This document shows positions 1-6,822 of a stretch of DNA of 20,812 bases, piece by piece (within the stretch, counting starts at the first letter, position 1; each line of letters opens with the position of its first letter). The DNA is from JANNXY01 sp964472605 (lineage in GTDB: Bacteria; Patescibacteriota; Minisyncoccia; Phycocordibacterales; CAIZIN01), in contig CAYYLG010000013.1 of the NCBI GenBank assembly GCA_964472605.1, positions 1 through 20,812 on the forward strand, written 5' to 3'. Under the pieces are notes generated by a model, which worked only from the letters and a program-made list of their open reading frames with translations, did not search any database and was not told the origin of the DNA. The position numbers and the translations under genes were made by a program.

Positions 1-28
1 TCACATTGCAGTGTGAACAATCAAACCC

Positions 29-58
29 AACCAGCTTCTGCAAAAGCTGGTTTTTCAT
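29..58 (+). terminator. Rho-independent terminator of an upstream gene outside the window
   Basis: A perfect 9-bp stem (AACCAGCTT at 29-37 with AAGCTGGTT at 44-52) and a 6-base loop are followed by a T-rich run. It points rightward, so it should end a + strand transcript that enters from the left. A small dyad, TCACA at 1-5 with TGTGA at 12-16, precedes it; its role is unknown. Confidence 0.75.
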
Positions 59-80
59 TTATACAATTACAAAGTATACT
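52..80 (+). promoter_or_regulatory. Likely promoter of the 89-703 gene, leaderless layout
   Basis: TATACT at 75-80 is a good -10 box. It lies 17 bases after TTTTCA at 52-57, a weak -35 box with four of six consensus bases. The start codon at 89 is only 8 bases after the -10 box, so transcription should begin at or beside the ATG. No Shine-Dalgarno sequence is present. Confidence 0.55.
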
Positions 81-88
81 ATTTTGAT

Positions 89-703
89 ATGGAAAGCATT
101 TCACCAGAAATATTGAGAAAACAAGAAATAGTTAATTTGTCGAAGGAACTTGAAGAGTCAGAGGATGTTGAATTGATTAAATTAAATTTAGTAAAACTAT
201 TTAATTTAATCGAAAATGATCTAGGAATATCTTTTACTGATGATACCGAGGAATTATATGGAAGAATGAGAAAGGAAAATTGTTTAGCGAGAGTAGATAG
301 GCTTTCAAATATTCTAAAAGTTTTGGAACTAGGGGAATCGGTGCATATAGGTGATGAAAATGAGCACTACGCAAATGCTGTAACTCCAGAACTGGAAGGT
401 TTGAAAATTGCATACGGTGAAGCTCAAGCACCTGGTCCAGTTAAAATGATGGTTGGTTTTGGCAAAACTGTTATAGGTTTCAAAACTGATCATATGAAAG
501 TTGACATGGTTCAATATGATGAAAATGATTTGAGACAACTCGGACAAAGATCTATTGTATGCAGGCATGTGTCTGGTGATTTAATGAAGGATGATATTAA
601 GGTTGTTGTAATGAGGATACCTGTTTCAATGTGTGATGTATCAATTTTAAAAGAAGGGGAGTTAGATGGAAGGCAGTTTGTGTTTAGGGGTTTTACTTTA
701 TAA
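89..703 (+). CDS. Hypothetical protein, 204 aa
   Basis: I do not recognise this protein. The N-terminal 85 or so residues are acidic and look helical (many E, L and K). From about residue 95 on, the sequence alternates hydrophobic and polar residues and includes a Gly-rich stretch (VGFGKTVIGF, about 122-131), which suggests a beta-rich C-terminal domain. There is no signal peptide or membrane segment, so it is probably cytoplasmic. The ATG at 89 is chosen because a -10 box lies 8 bases upstream, giving a leaderless transcript. The gene stands alone between two terminators and converges with the HU gene. Composition matches the AT-rich core, so there is no sign of recent transfer. Confidence 0.8.
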   Translation: MESISPEILRKQEIVNLSKELEESEDVELIKLNLVKLFNLIENDLGISFTDDTEELYGRMRKENCLARVDRLSNILKVLELGESVHIGDENEHYANAVTPELEGLKIAYGEAQAPGPVKMMVGFGKTVIGFKTDHMKVDMVQYDENDLRQLGQRSIVCRHVSGDLMKDDIKVVVMRIPVSMCDVSILKEGELDGRQFVFRGFTL

Positions 704-737
704 ACAAAAAACCACCTAACCGGTGGTTTTTTGTTTT
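702..737. terminator. Bidirectional terminator between the 204-aa gene and the HU gene
   Basis: The arms at 702-716 and 722-736 form a 15-bp perfect stem around a 5-base loop (TAACC). The core is CCACC/GGTGG, flanked by A-runs on the left and T-runs on the right. Because each strand ends in a U-tract, it can stop both the rightward gene ending at 703 and the leftward HU gene ending at 768. Confidence 0.9.
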
Positions 738-767
738 CTACAAAGAGAGTTAAAAATGGTTGGAATA

Positions 768-1040
768 TTATTTAACTGCGTCCTTGAGAGCTTTGGCTGC
801 ACGGAACTTTGGAACAGTGGTCGCAGGAACTTTGACCATTTCTCCCGTGCGAGGATTTCTCGCTTCGCGTGCGGCACGTTTTTTTGTTGAGAAGATTCCT
901 AATCCTGAGATTGAAACCTCTTCACCCTTTTTCAAAGTGTTGGTGATAGCGTTGATCAGTGCATCAACGATCTCATCAGCTTGAACTTTGGTACCTTGAG
1001 TTATTGCTTGAACAACTTCTCCGAGTGCTGCTTTATTCAT
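768..1040 (-). CDS. HU-family nucleoid DNA-binding protein
   Basis: This is a complete 90-residue HU/IHF-family protein, the usual length. The N-terminal helices form the dimerisation region (1-38). The turn SGLGIF (about 45-50) leads into the DNA-binding beta arm with the family signature RNPRTG (61-66), and the C-terminal helix follows (VPKFRAAKALKD). Such proteins bind and bend DNA as dimers and compact the nucleoid. It is most like HU, but HU and IHF subunits cannot be separated here because only one gene is visible. It is monocistronic, with its own consensus promoter about 50 bp upstream and a strong terminator. There is no clear Shine-Dalgarno site before the ATG. Confidence 0.96.
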   Translation of the reverse strand: MNKAALGEVVQAITQGTKVQADEIVDALINAITNTLKKGEEVSISGLGIFSTKKRAAREARNPRTGEMVKVPATTVPKFRAAKALKDAVK

Positions 1041-1087
1041 ATGTTTTAGTATGATTAAACTTGTAATCGAACTAATAGGCTATAACT

Positions 1088-1115
1088 ATTATATAACAAG
1101 CTTTTTTTCGCACAA
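1088..1115 (-). promoter_or_regulatory. Sigma70-type promoter of the HU gene
   Basis: Read on the - strand, TTGTGC (1110-1115) and TATAAT (1088-1093) are separated by 16 bases. The predicted start near 1081 leaves a leader of about 40 nt before the ATG at 1040. This is one of the few genes here with a real 5' leader. Confidence 0.65.
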
Positions 1116-1146
1116 CATATTGATTTTAACAATATTTGTTATCTAA

Positions 1147-2676
1147 TTACCTAGCAAATTCGATTACGCGGTTCTCACGGATTAGTGTCACTTTGATCTC
1201 GCCAGGGTATTTGAGCTCTTGCTCAATCTTTAGAGCGATATCGCGAGCCATTTTCTGTGCCTCTAGATCAGTAACTTCTTCTGGCTTCACAAATATTCGG
1301 ATTTCTCGTCCAGCCTGTAGGGCGTACGACTTATCAACTCCACTAAATGAGTTTGCTAGTGCTTCTAGGTCGCCAAGGCGTTTCAAGTAGTTCTCTACAG
1401 AGTCGCGACGAGCTCCGGGGCGTGAGCCAGAGATTGCATCAGCTGTTTGAACAATGATTGATTCAATGGTTTCATAAGGGTATTCCTCATGATGAGCACG
1501 CATAGCTTTGATCACATCTTCACTTGCACCAAACTTTTGTAGGATTCTGATACCGATTTCAACATGACTTCCTTGAACTTCATGATCAATTGCTTTGCCT
1601 ATGTCATGCAGTAGGGCACCTGCCTTGGCTGTCTGGACATTGGCACCGAGTTCCTCTGCAAGCATCCCAGAAATATGCGCCATCTCAACTGAGTGTTGAA
1701 GAACGTTTTGTCCATAACTTGTGCGGAAATGAAGTCGTCCCAAAACCATGATAATTCGGGGATCAAGGTTGAATACACCACATTCATACGCAGCTTCTTC
1801 ACCTTTTTCCTTAATGATTTTATTTATGTCTAATTTAGCCTTTTCAATAACCTGCTCGATACGTGCTGGTTGTATACGTCCATCACCTATAAGTACTTCG
1901 AGAGCAAGTTTGGCGATTTGTCTCCGAACTGGATCGAAAGAAGATAGGGTAATTGCTCCTGGTGTATCATCAACAATGACTTCTACTCCAGACATACGTT
2001 CAAAAGCTTTAATATTTCTACCTTCTTTTCCGATTATTTTTCCTTTTACCTCTTCCGAAGGGATTACAACTGATGTAGAGAAAACATCCGAAGAAACAGA
2101 TGATGCCAAACGCTGTATAGATGTTGCTAGTATATCTTTGGCTTTTCTATCTAACCTTTCTTCCGATTCACGCTCCAGCTTTTGTATTCTTACAGATAAA
2201 TCTTCTTCGTTATTTTTTTCTATTATCTTTAGAAGTTCTGCTTTCGCATCATCACGGGACATGCTAGAAATCTTTTCTAATTCTTTGAGCTTTTCTGATT
2301 CCATTCCATCCACACGCTCCTTGATTGCTCGTATTTCCTCTACTTTCTTCTTTAACGTTTCAACTTCTGTGTCTATATCAACCTGACGTTTATCTAGAAG
2401 AGTTTCTTTGTTTATAAGTCTCTCTTCAGTTTTTTTTGTTTTATCCTCGCGTTCTTTCAGCTCTTCTTTGGCCTCTTTCACCATATTCGTTGCCAATTTT
2501 TCTGCTTCGCTTGTTATTTTCTTTGCTTCCTCACGCGCCGAGAGAAGCATCTCCTTGATCTCAAGTTCTACAGATCCTCGCTTGCCCAAAGTAACTAGCA
2601 CTCTGGCTATGTAACCTAGTACGGCACCTACAAGGACTGCTCCACCCAAGAGGAGAAGTATTATTTGTAATGACAT
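1147..2676 (-). CDS. rny: Ribonuclease Y (endoribonuclease, mRNA decay)
   Basis: The protein has 509 residues, typical of RNase Y. Residues 3-25 are a membrane anchor, followed by a long charged coiled coil (about 35-185). A KH RNA-binding domain follows with its GxxG loop in IIGKEGRNI (214-222), then an HD domain with His328, the His357-Asp358 pair in LLHDIGK, and His395-His396. The motif TADAISGSRPGARR (411-424) is characteristic of the family. RNase Y is a membrane-tethered endonuclease that starts mRNA turnover. All expected domains and catalytic residues are visible. The start gives the anchor directly at the N-terminus. It lies 106 bp upstream of the HU gene and 92 bp downstream of the HD-like gene. 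A TTGACA-like box at 2724-2729 may belong to its promoter, but no matching -10 is convincing. Confidence 0.97.
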   Translation of the reverse strand: MSLQIILLLLGGAVLVGAVLGYIARVLVTLGKRGSVELEIKEMLLSAREEAKKITSEAEKLATNMVKEAKEELKEREDKTKKTEERLINKETLLDKRQVDIDTEVETLKKKVEEIRAIKERVDGMESEKLKELEKISSMSRDDAKAELLKIIEKNNEEDLSVRIQKLERESEERLDRKAKDILATSIQRLASSVSSDVFSTSVVIPSEEVKGKIIGKEGRNIKAFERMSGVEVIVDDTPGAITLSSFDPVRRQIAKLALEVLIGDGRIQPARIEQVIEKAKLDINKIIKEKGEEAAYECGVFNLDPRIIMVLGRLHFRTSYGQNVLQHSVEMAHISGMLAEELGANVQTAKAGALLHDIGKAIDHEVQGSHVEIGIRILQKFGASEDVIKAMRAHHEEYPYETIESIIVQTADAISGSRPGARRDSVENYLKRLGDLEALANSFSGVDKSYALQAGREIRIFVKPEEVTDLEAQKMARDIALKIEQELKYPGEIKVTLIRENRVIEFAR

Positions 2677-2768
2677 GAATTTTCAAATTTTTATATAAGT
2701 TAACAGCTACACTATATATCTCTTGTCAAGATTTAGCAAACCAAGGAATTTAAATAAAAAAGAGCTCA

Positions 2769-3458
2769 TCACCTTCCGTTAAGGATGGAGAAAAACTCTT
2801 GTGCCAGGGCTAGGCGTGATGGAATTCTGGATGCAAATCGATGTTCGGCATAACTTGTTTCAAATTTGCCAATCTCCTTCATGATTTCCGGTAGGCGATC
2901 AAACATTTGCCTCGATGTTAAACCAAGCTCTTCTGCAACATCAAAATACAGAAACTCTGCATGATATTCAGAAAAAACTTGACTCATGCATATGTCCCAC
3001 ATGATTTGCTCAGCTTTACTTGGGCTAACCATTCGAACTCGAGGAAGGCTAAATCCTACACCTGCACGCATGATTTTCCTGATAGAATCAATACTTTCAA
3101 GATCCTCCTCTAGTATTAAGCTATCTAGTGCTTCAAACGTGCGATCTAGCTGTTCGGATGAACTCAATCCTTTTTTTGGAGAGCGATTGATATTCAGAAG
3201 GCAAGCCGCTATCAGCAGATTCCTTGCTTCTACTGGATCTGGTCGATCAGTTTTTTTGCATCCAATCATGGCCTCATAGCATTCCCACATTAGATAATGG
3301 GTAGCAGTAAGCCCGCGAGATGGGAAAGCCCGACCACTTCCTTCGCACCAATTCCATTTGCAACGGTAGTAGTGATCCAAGTTTCCAGTGTAAATCAGAT
3401 TACCACCAGGATTATGGACGAGATTTGGTATATGACACGGTATGATAGTTTGGCTCAT
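2769..3458 (-). CDS. Uncharacterised protein, possibly a degenerate HD-domain hydrolase
   Basis: The protein has 229 residues with no signal peptide or membrane segment. The N-terminal 40 residues contain several Cys and aromatic residues, including CKWNWC. The rest looks helical. By eye, the order LLIAACLLNINRSPKKG, then DSIRKIMRAG, then AEQIMWDICMSQVFSEY resembles the HD-phosphohydrolase pattern (ALLHDIGxS, IxxIIxATH, DAD), followed by an AEELGLT segment seen in some HD proteins. In each case the metal-binding His/Asp is replaced, so it may be a pseudoenzyme. This is inference; the family is not secure. It lies 50 bp downstream of clpP and upstream of rny on the same strand. An 8-bp inverted repeat overlaps its start codon. 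Confidence 0.8.
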   Translation of the reverse strand: MSQTIIPCHIPNLVHNPGGNLIYTGNLDHYYRCKWNWCEGSGRAFPSRGLTATHYLMWECYEAMIGCKKTDRPDPVEARNLLIAACLLNINRSPKKGLSSSEQLDRTFEALDSLILEEDLESIDSIRKIMRAGVGFSLPRVRMVSPSKAEQIMWDICMSQVFSEYHAEFLYFDVAEELGLTSRQMFDRLPEIMKEIGKFETSYAEHRFASRIPSRLALAQEFFSILNGR

Positions 3459-3483
3459 TTGTAGAACGATTCGAACTACAAAT
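3457..3483. repeat. Inverted repeat overlapping the start codon of the 229-aa gene
   Basis: ATTTGTAG (3457-3464) and CTACAAAT (3476-3483) are perfect 8-bp arms around an 11-base centre. The left arm overlaps the ATG (3456-3458, - strand). It could be an operator or an mRNA hairpin that limits translation. It is AT-rich, so chance is possible. Confidence 0.45.
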
Positions 3484-3508
3484 TACCACAAAACTATAGA
3501 AAAGCAAG

Positions 3509-4081
3509 TTAGTTCAGAACCTTGTCGATAATGCCGTATTTTTTAGCTTCGTCTGCGAGCATGAAGAAATCACGCTCTACATCCTTTTCAATCTGAGCAA
3601 TAGTTTGACCAGTATTCTTTGAAAGTATTTTATTTAGTCTGTCACGAGTTTGTAGTATGTGTTTCGCTGTGATGGCAATATCTGTGGCTTGGCCCTCTGC
3701 ACCTCCAAGTGGCTGATGAATCATTACTTCTGCATTTGGTAATGCAAATCTCTTACCTTTTTTTCCAGCAGATAGGACTATAGCTCCACCTGAAGCCGCG
3801 ATTCCTACGCATACTGTAGCAACATCGTTTTTAATATGATTCATAGTATCAATCATAGCCAGAGTTGATGTTACAGATCCGCCTGGAGAGTTGATGTATA
3901 GCCAGATGTCCTTCTTTGGATCTTCAGACTGTAGGAAAAGTAGTTGGGCTATAACTAAGTTAGCTGTATGGTCATCGATAGGGCCAGAAAGGAAAATAAT
4001 ATTATCTTTAAGGAGCCTAGAGTAAATATCATAAGCTCTCTCGCCGAATTGTGATTTTTCTATTACGGTTGGAATTAACAT
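3509..4081 (-). CDS. clpP: ATP-dependent Clp protease proteolytic subunit ClpP
   Basis: The protein has 190 residues, the length of a mature ClpP. The catalytic triad is intact: Ser97 in GIAASGGA, His122 in MIHQPLGG, and Asp171 in VERDFFM. YINSPGGSV (62-70) is the conserved oxyanion-hole and substrate-binding strand. ClpP forms a two-ring tetradecamer that degrades proteins fed in by an AAA+ unfoldase such as ClpX or ClpC; no unfoldase gene is in this window. There is no propeptide. The ATG lies 6 bases after a strong -10 box, so the mRNA is probably leaderless. It is divergent from rsmE with only 46 bp between them. Trigger factor lies nearby, but rsmE and a MazG-like gene come between. Confidence 0.97.
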   Translation of the reverse strand: MLIPTVIEKSQFGERAYDIYSRLLKDNIIFLSGPIDDHTANLVIAQLLFLQSEDPKKDIWLYINSPGGSVTSTLAMIDTMNHIKNDVATVCVGIAASGGAIVLSAGKKGKRFALPNAEVMIHQPLGGAEGQATDIAITAKHILQTRDRLNKILSKNTGQTIAQIEKDVERDFFMLADEAKKYGIIDKVLN

Positions 4082-4087
4082 AAAGCC

Positions 4088-4115
4088 ATGTTAACCTAAA
4101 AAGACAAAATGTCAA
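4088..4115 (-). promoter_or_regulatory. Leaderless promoter of clpP
   Basis: On the - strand, a perfect TTGACA (4110-4115), a 16-base spacer and TAACAT (4088-4093) are followed after 6 bases by the clpP ATG at 4081. The expected start point is the A of the ATG. A small dyad, GACA-AAA-TGTC at 4103-4113, overlaps the -35 box and could bind a regulator. Confidence 0.75.
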
Positions 4116-4127
4116 AATAGATAAAAT

Positions 4128-4969
4128 ATGAGGTTACACAGGTTTTATACAAAGGAAAATTTGGTGGTGGGGAGTGTTTTACAGCTCTCTGATCCACGTT
4201 TGATTCACCAATGGAAGAATGTTTTTAGGTTTAGGGGTGGGCAGGAGTTGATTTTATTTAATGGAAACGGTTTAGAGTTTCATGCTGTTATTAACCATGT
4301 TTCCAAAGATGATGCAGAGGTTGTGATAGGAGAAAGTAAGGTGGTGTTTATAGAAAGCAGAAAAGTTACTCTATATATGTCAGTTATAAAGAAGGATTTG
4401 TTTGAACTTGTCTGCGAGAAGGCTACAGAGCTCGGTGTTTCATGTATTGTGCCGATACTTACAGAGAGATCACTTGAGAAGAATCTAAATATAGAGAGAC
4501 TAGAGAAAATAGTTATAGAAGCTAGTGAACAATGCGGAAGGGGGGATGTTCCAGAAATAAAACCAATTATGAAACTTGAATCAGCACTTCTGGGATTAGA
4601 AGGGGAAATTATTGTTTCAGAAATTGGTGGAGAATCTGTTTCAAAAACATCAAAACAATATCCAATTTCAATTTTTATTGGTCCCGAGGGTGGTTGGGGA
4701 GAAAAGGATAAAGAAATATTTTCAAAATGTAATGTTAAGTATGTTTCACTNNNNNNNNNNNNNNNNNNNNNNNNNNNNNNNNNNNNNNNNNNNNNNNNNN
4801 NNNNNNNNNNNNNNNNNNNNNNNNNNNNNNNNNNNNNNNNNNNNNNNNNNGGGGAGAAAAGGATAAAGAAATATTTTCAAAATGTAATGTTAAGTATGTT
4901 TCACTCTGTGAGACAGTGCTTCGTGCTGAGACGGCGGGAATTGTGACTGTCTACGAGTTTTTGAAATAA
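4128..4969 (+). CDS. rsmE: 16S rRNA (uracil(1498)-N(3))-methyltransferase, split by an artificial gap
   Basis: RsmE methylates N3 of U1498 in 16S rRNA with S-adenosylmethionine. The N-terminal PUA-like part begins RLHRFY and is followed by the SPOUT fold. Family motifs are visible: CEKATELG, the SAM-knot sequence IGPEGGWGEKD, and LRAETAG near the C-terminus. The 100 N at 4751-4850 are flanked by identical 55-base copies (4696-4750 and 4851-4905). Removing the N and one copy takes out 155 bases and restores one frame: SLCETVLRAETAG up to TAA at 4967-4969, 228 residues, close to the family norm. As printed, the frame is lost, but the gene is almost certainly intact. It is divergent from clpP and convergent with the MazG-like gene. 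Confidence 0.93.
4751..4850. other. Assembly gap of 100 N with a 55-bp duplicated flank
   Basis: Bases 4696-4750 and 4851-4905 are identical. Because the joined reading frame makes a normal RsmE only when the duplicate is merged, the gap is most likely two contigs that overlap by one k-mer and were scaffolded without merging. Confidence 0.95.
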
Positions 4970-4983
4970 AATCTCGCTTTTAA

Positions 4984-5379
4984 TTAACGAGTTTCTAGCA
5001 CTATCACGATTGGAGGGTAGAATCCTCCTTTTTGAGCCAACTTGGCTTCTCTTACGGGGGTAATTCTTTCCGAGAAATACTCCATATGCCTATTGATAAT
5101 ATCGTCCATTTCTGTAAGAAGTCTTTGATCGATTTCAGCCTCATTTGCCTTTATTCCATGGCGCAGTTCAATAAGATAAGCAACCTCTTCAATCTCATTG
5201 TTTCTAGTTTTTGCGCTTCTAAATTCCGCTAATTCCTCCTCTGCCTTTTTATTGAAGTAGAAGTCTATATCCGCCTGATGTGTGAGCATTACGGACAGAC
5301 ATTTCCAGCCTGCCTTATTTCTTATTTCGACTATTTTTGATCTGACTAGTTTTTCTCTAATTGGTTCGTCGATGTTCAT
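4984..5379 (-). CDS. MazG/PRA-PH-like NTP pyrophosphohydrolase homologue lacking the ExxD aspartate
   Basis: The protein has 131 residues. KLVRSKIVEIRNKAG near the N-terminus matches the LVRDKIPEI opening of MazG-like house-cleaning proteins related to phosphoribosyl-ATP pyrophosphohydrolase. EELAE (48-52) fits the EExxE half of their metal site. The second half, 12 residues later, reads EVAY (65-68) where family members have ExxD, so the aspartate ligand is Tyr68. A GGF (118-120) near the end also matches the family. The likely ancestral role is hydrolysis of non-canonical nucleotides to monophosphates; activity here is doubtful. It starts 13 bp after trigger factor and is probably cotranscribed with it. 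It converges with rsmE, 14 bp away. Confidence 0.7.
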   Translation of the reverse strand: MNIDEPIREKLVRSKIVEIRNKAGWKCLSVMLTHQADIDFYFNKKAEEELAEFRSAKTRNNEIEEVAYLIELRHGIKANEAEIDQRLLTEMDDIINRHMEYFSERITPVREAKLAQKGGFYPPIVIVLETR

Positions 5380-5392
5380 CCTAAACAGGATA

Positions 5393-6442
5393 CTACGCTT
5401 GTTTTTCTAGAAAATCAAACACCATAGAGTTTGTCATTTCTTGTTCTACATATAGTTTCACGCGCATAGGATCAGCGTCAGAATATGTGCGAAGTATTTC
5501 ATCGTACTGTTCCTTCACCCTTGATTCTTCTGGAACGATTTTTTCTTTTAGTGCAATCTCCGCAAGAATGATCTTTAACTTCGCCCTCTTCTCTGCATCA
5601 GTGGTCCATTCAGAACGAATGTCTTCCACCTTCTTATTTATATGTTTCAAATAATCTTCCATTTTCATTCCTGATTTTGTGATATCTCCTTCGAATTGCC
5701 CGAGCATTCTATCTAATTCACTTTCAATAAGTATGTCTGGAATCTCTAATTTTGTTTCAGCGATAATCTTTTCTGCAATATCTGCACGACGCTTGTCTTT
5801 TGCGCGAGCTGTCTTATCATTTAATAAATTTTCCTTTAATTTTGTTTTGAAGTCCTCTACAGTTTCAAATGCACCAAGCTTCTTAACAAAATCATCATTA
5901 ACTTCAGGAAGTACTAAGTCTTCATCTTTGTGTTCATGATCATGACTGTGGCCATCTTTGTATGAATGAGTGCTACGAGCATAGTTCTTTCGAAGTTCTT
6001 CTATGAACTTTTGTACTTCTTCATCATTTATATTTACAGATTCCTCTTTAGTTTCTTTAGCTATTTTCTTGTAGTCAGGAAGTTCTGCTTTTGGAACAAT
6101 TGCTAATGTAATGCGTATTGATACAGGATTATCTCTTGCAACTTTTGTGAATACAACATTTGGTCTACCGATGGAGTTCACGTCTTCTTTATCTATAATA
6201 TCTGAGAATACTTCTTGCAAAGCTTTTTCTGCCATATCTTCTACAATATACTGATCACCTACCTTATTTCGGAGCATGTTTTCTGGTACATGACCTTTGC
6301 GGAAGCCAGGAAGCTCCATGTGCTTCGTGAGTTCTTTTATAACCTCAGTTTCCTTTGAAGCTATGTTTTCCCAAGCGATTTCCACCTCGATTTCTAGGAG
6401 GGATTTTGGTAATTCTTTTTTAGATACAATTTTATATTTCAT
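5393..6442 (-). CDS. tig: Trigger factor, ribosome-associated chaperone without the PPIase domain
   Basis: Trigger factor binds ribosomal protein L23 at the tunnel exit and shields nascent chains. With the ATG at 6442 the protein has 349 residues, against about 430 in E. coli. The ribosome-binding signature GFRKGHVP is at 46-53. After the N-domain (to about 120) and a short helix, the sequence passes through a His-rich linker (159-171, HSYKDGHSHDHEH) straight into the C-terminal domain (LPEVNDDFVKKLGAFET, 178-194). The FKBP-type prolyl isomerase domain is therefore missing. A longer reading from 6481 would run through a hairpin, so I chose 6442. The MazG-like gene follows 13 bp downstream. 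Confidence 0.94.
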   Translation of the reverse strand: MKYKIVSKKELPKSLLEIEVEIAWENIASKETEVIKELTKHMELPGFRKGHVPENMLRNKVGDQYIVEDMAEKALQEVFSDIIDKEDVNSIGRPNVVFTKVARDNPVSIRITLAIVPKAELPDYKKIAKETKEESVNINDEEVQKFIEELRKNYARSTHSYKDGHSHDHEHKDEDLVLPEVNDDFVKKLGAFETVEDFKTKLKENLLNDKTARAKDKRRADIAEKIIAETKLEIPDILIESELDRMLGQFEGDITKSGMKMEDYLKHINKKVEDIRSEWTTDAEKRAKLKIILAEIALKEKIVPEESRVKEQYDEILRTYSDADPMRVKLYVEQEMTNSMVFDFLEKQA

Positions 6443-6445
6443 GGT

Positions 6446-6475
6446 AAAAGCCAGTCTACTTTGAGACTGGCTTTT
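6446..6475. terminator. Hairpin directly upstream of tig (terminator or 5' leader structure)
   Basis: AAAAGCCAGTCT (6446-6457) and AGACTGGCTTTT (6464-6475) are 12-bp perfect arms with a 6-base loop. On the - strand it ends the 94-aa gene (stop at 6496) and leaves only 3 bases before the tig ATG, with a short U-run. It may be a partial terminator that lowers tig expression, or it may mask the tig start. Confidence 0.65.
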
Positions 6476-6495
6476 TTGCAAGAATTTATATTTTT

Positions 6496-6780
6496 CTATT
6501 GTGTGAATTCTTTGTCTATATTTTGACTTGCAGATGCACCAACATCATCACCAAGTGCAGCATTCAGGTCTCCTTCCAACTTAATAGCTGATTCCTTCAC
6601 AGAATTATCTTGTGTTGTAGGTAGTGGTTCAGGACTCATTGTTGCAACCTTCTGTTGCCAAAAGTACCAAGCCCCAAGCACTAGTATGATTAAGATTACT
6701 ATCGTTCCCACAATTGGACCTTTGCTAGATTTGTTGTCATCACCTGGATAAGGCATCTGATTCATAACTTGTTCATTCAT
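6496..6780 (-). CDS. Small single-pass membrane protein, 94 aa
   Basis: I do not recognise a named family. The first 20 residues are short, polar and Pro/Asn-rich. A strong hydrophobic helix follows (about 23-41, PIVGTIVILIILVLGAWYF), and then a polar tail of about 50 residues rich in Ser, Glu, Asp and Gln. This layout suggests a membrane protein with an external acidic tail; topology is inferred. Small one-pass proteins of this kind are common in Patescibacteria. It lies between an exported coiled-coil protein gene and tig on the same strand, has a TATAAT box just upstream, and ends in a hairpin. It may be a cell-envelope accessory protein, but there is no direct evidence of function. Confidence 0.8.
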   Translation of the reverse strand: MNEQVMNQMPYPGDDNKSSKGPIVGTIVILIILVLGAWYFWQQKVATMSPEPLPTTQDNSVKESAIKLEGDLNAALGDDVGASASQNIDKEFTQ

Positions 6781-6793
6781 GTTTTTTGTTTAA

Positions 6794-6822
6794 ATTATAT
6801 TTATTAATTACTACTAGTTGAA
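6794..6822 (-). promoter_or_regulatory. Likely promoter of the 94-aa membrane protein gene
   Basis: A perfect TATAAT (- strand, 6794-6799) lies 13 bases before the ATG at 6780, giving a leader of about 6 nt. TTCAAC at 6817-6822 is a weak -35 box with 17-base spacing. The promoter overlaps the end of the preceding gene. Confidence 0.5.

Noticed and set aside
1..16. CRP-type operator
   Set aside because: The dyad TCACA-N6-TGTGA has the half-sites in the reverse order of the CRP site TGTGA-N6-TCACA.
760..984. Open frame on the + strand across the HU gene
   Set aside because: It mirrors the HU coding region, which has full family motifs, a promoter and a terminator on the other strand.
1110..1146. 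Terminator for rny
   Set aside because: An AT-rich imperfect stem exists here, but with a bulge and no U-tract after it, and it overlaps the HU promoter.
1748..2386. Long + strand open frame (212 codons) inside rny
   Set aside because: It is antisense to a well-supported RNase Y and its product is Ser-rich, as expected from the reverse of a charged coiled coil.
4970..4991. Terminator between rsmE and the MazG-like gene
   Set aside because: Only a 4-bp CTCG/CGAG stem is seen, too weak to call.
6443..6481. Thirteen extra residues at the start of trigger factor
   Set aside because: They are encoded by a perfect hairpin and do not resemble the family; the ATG at 6442 matches the usual start.
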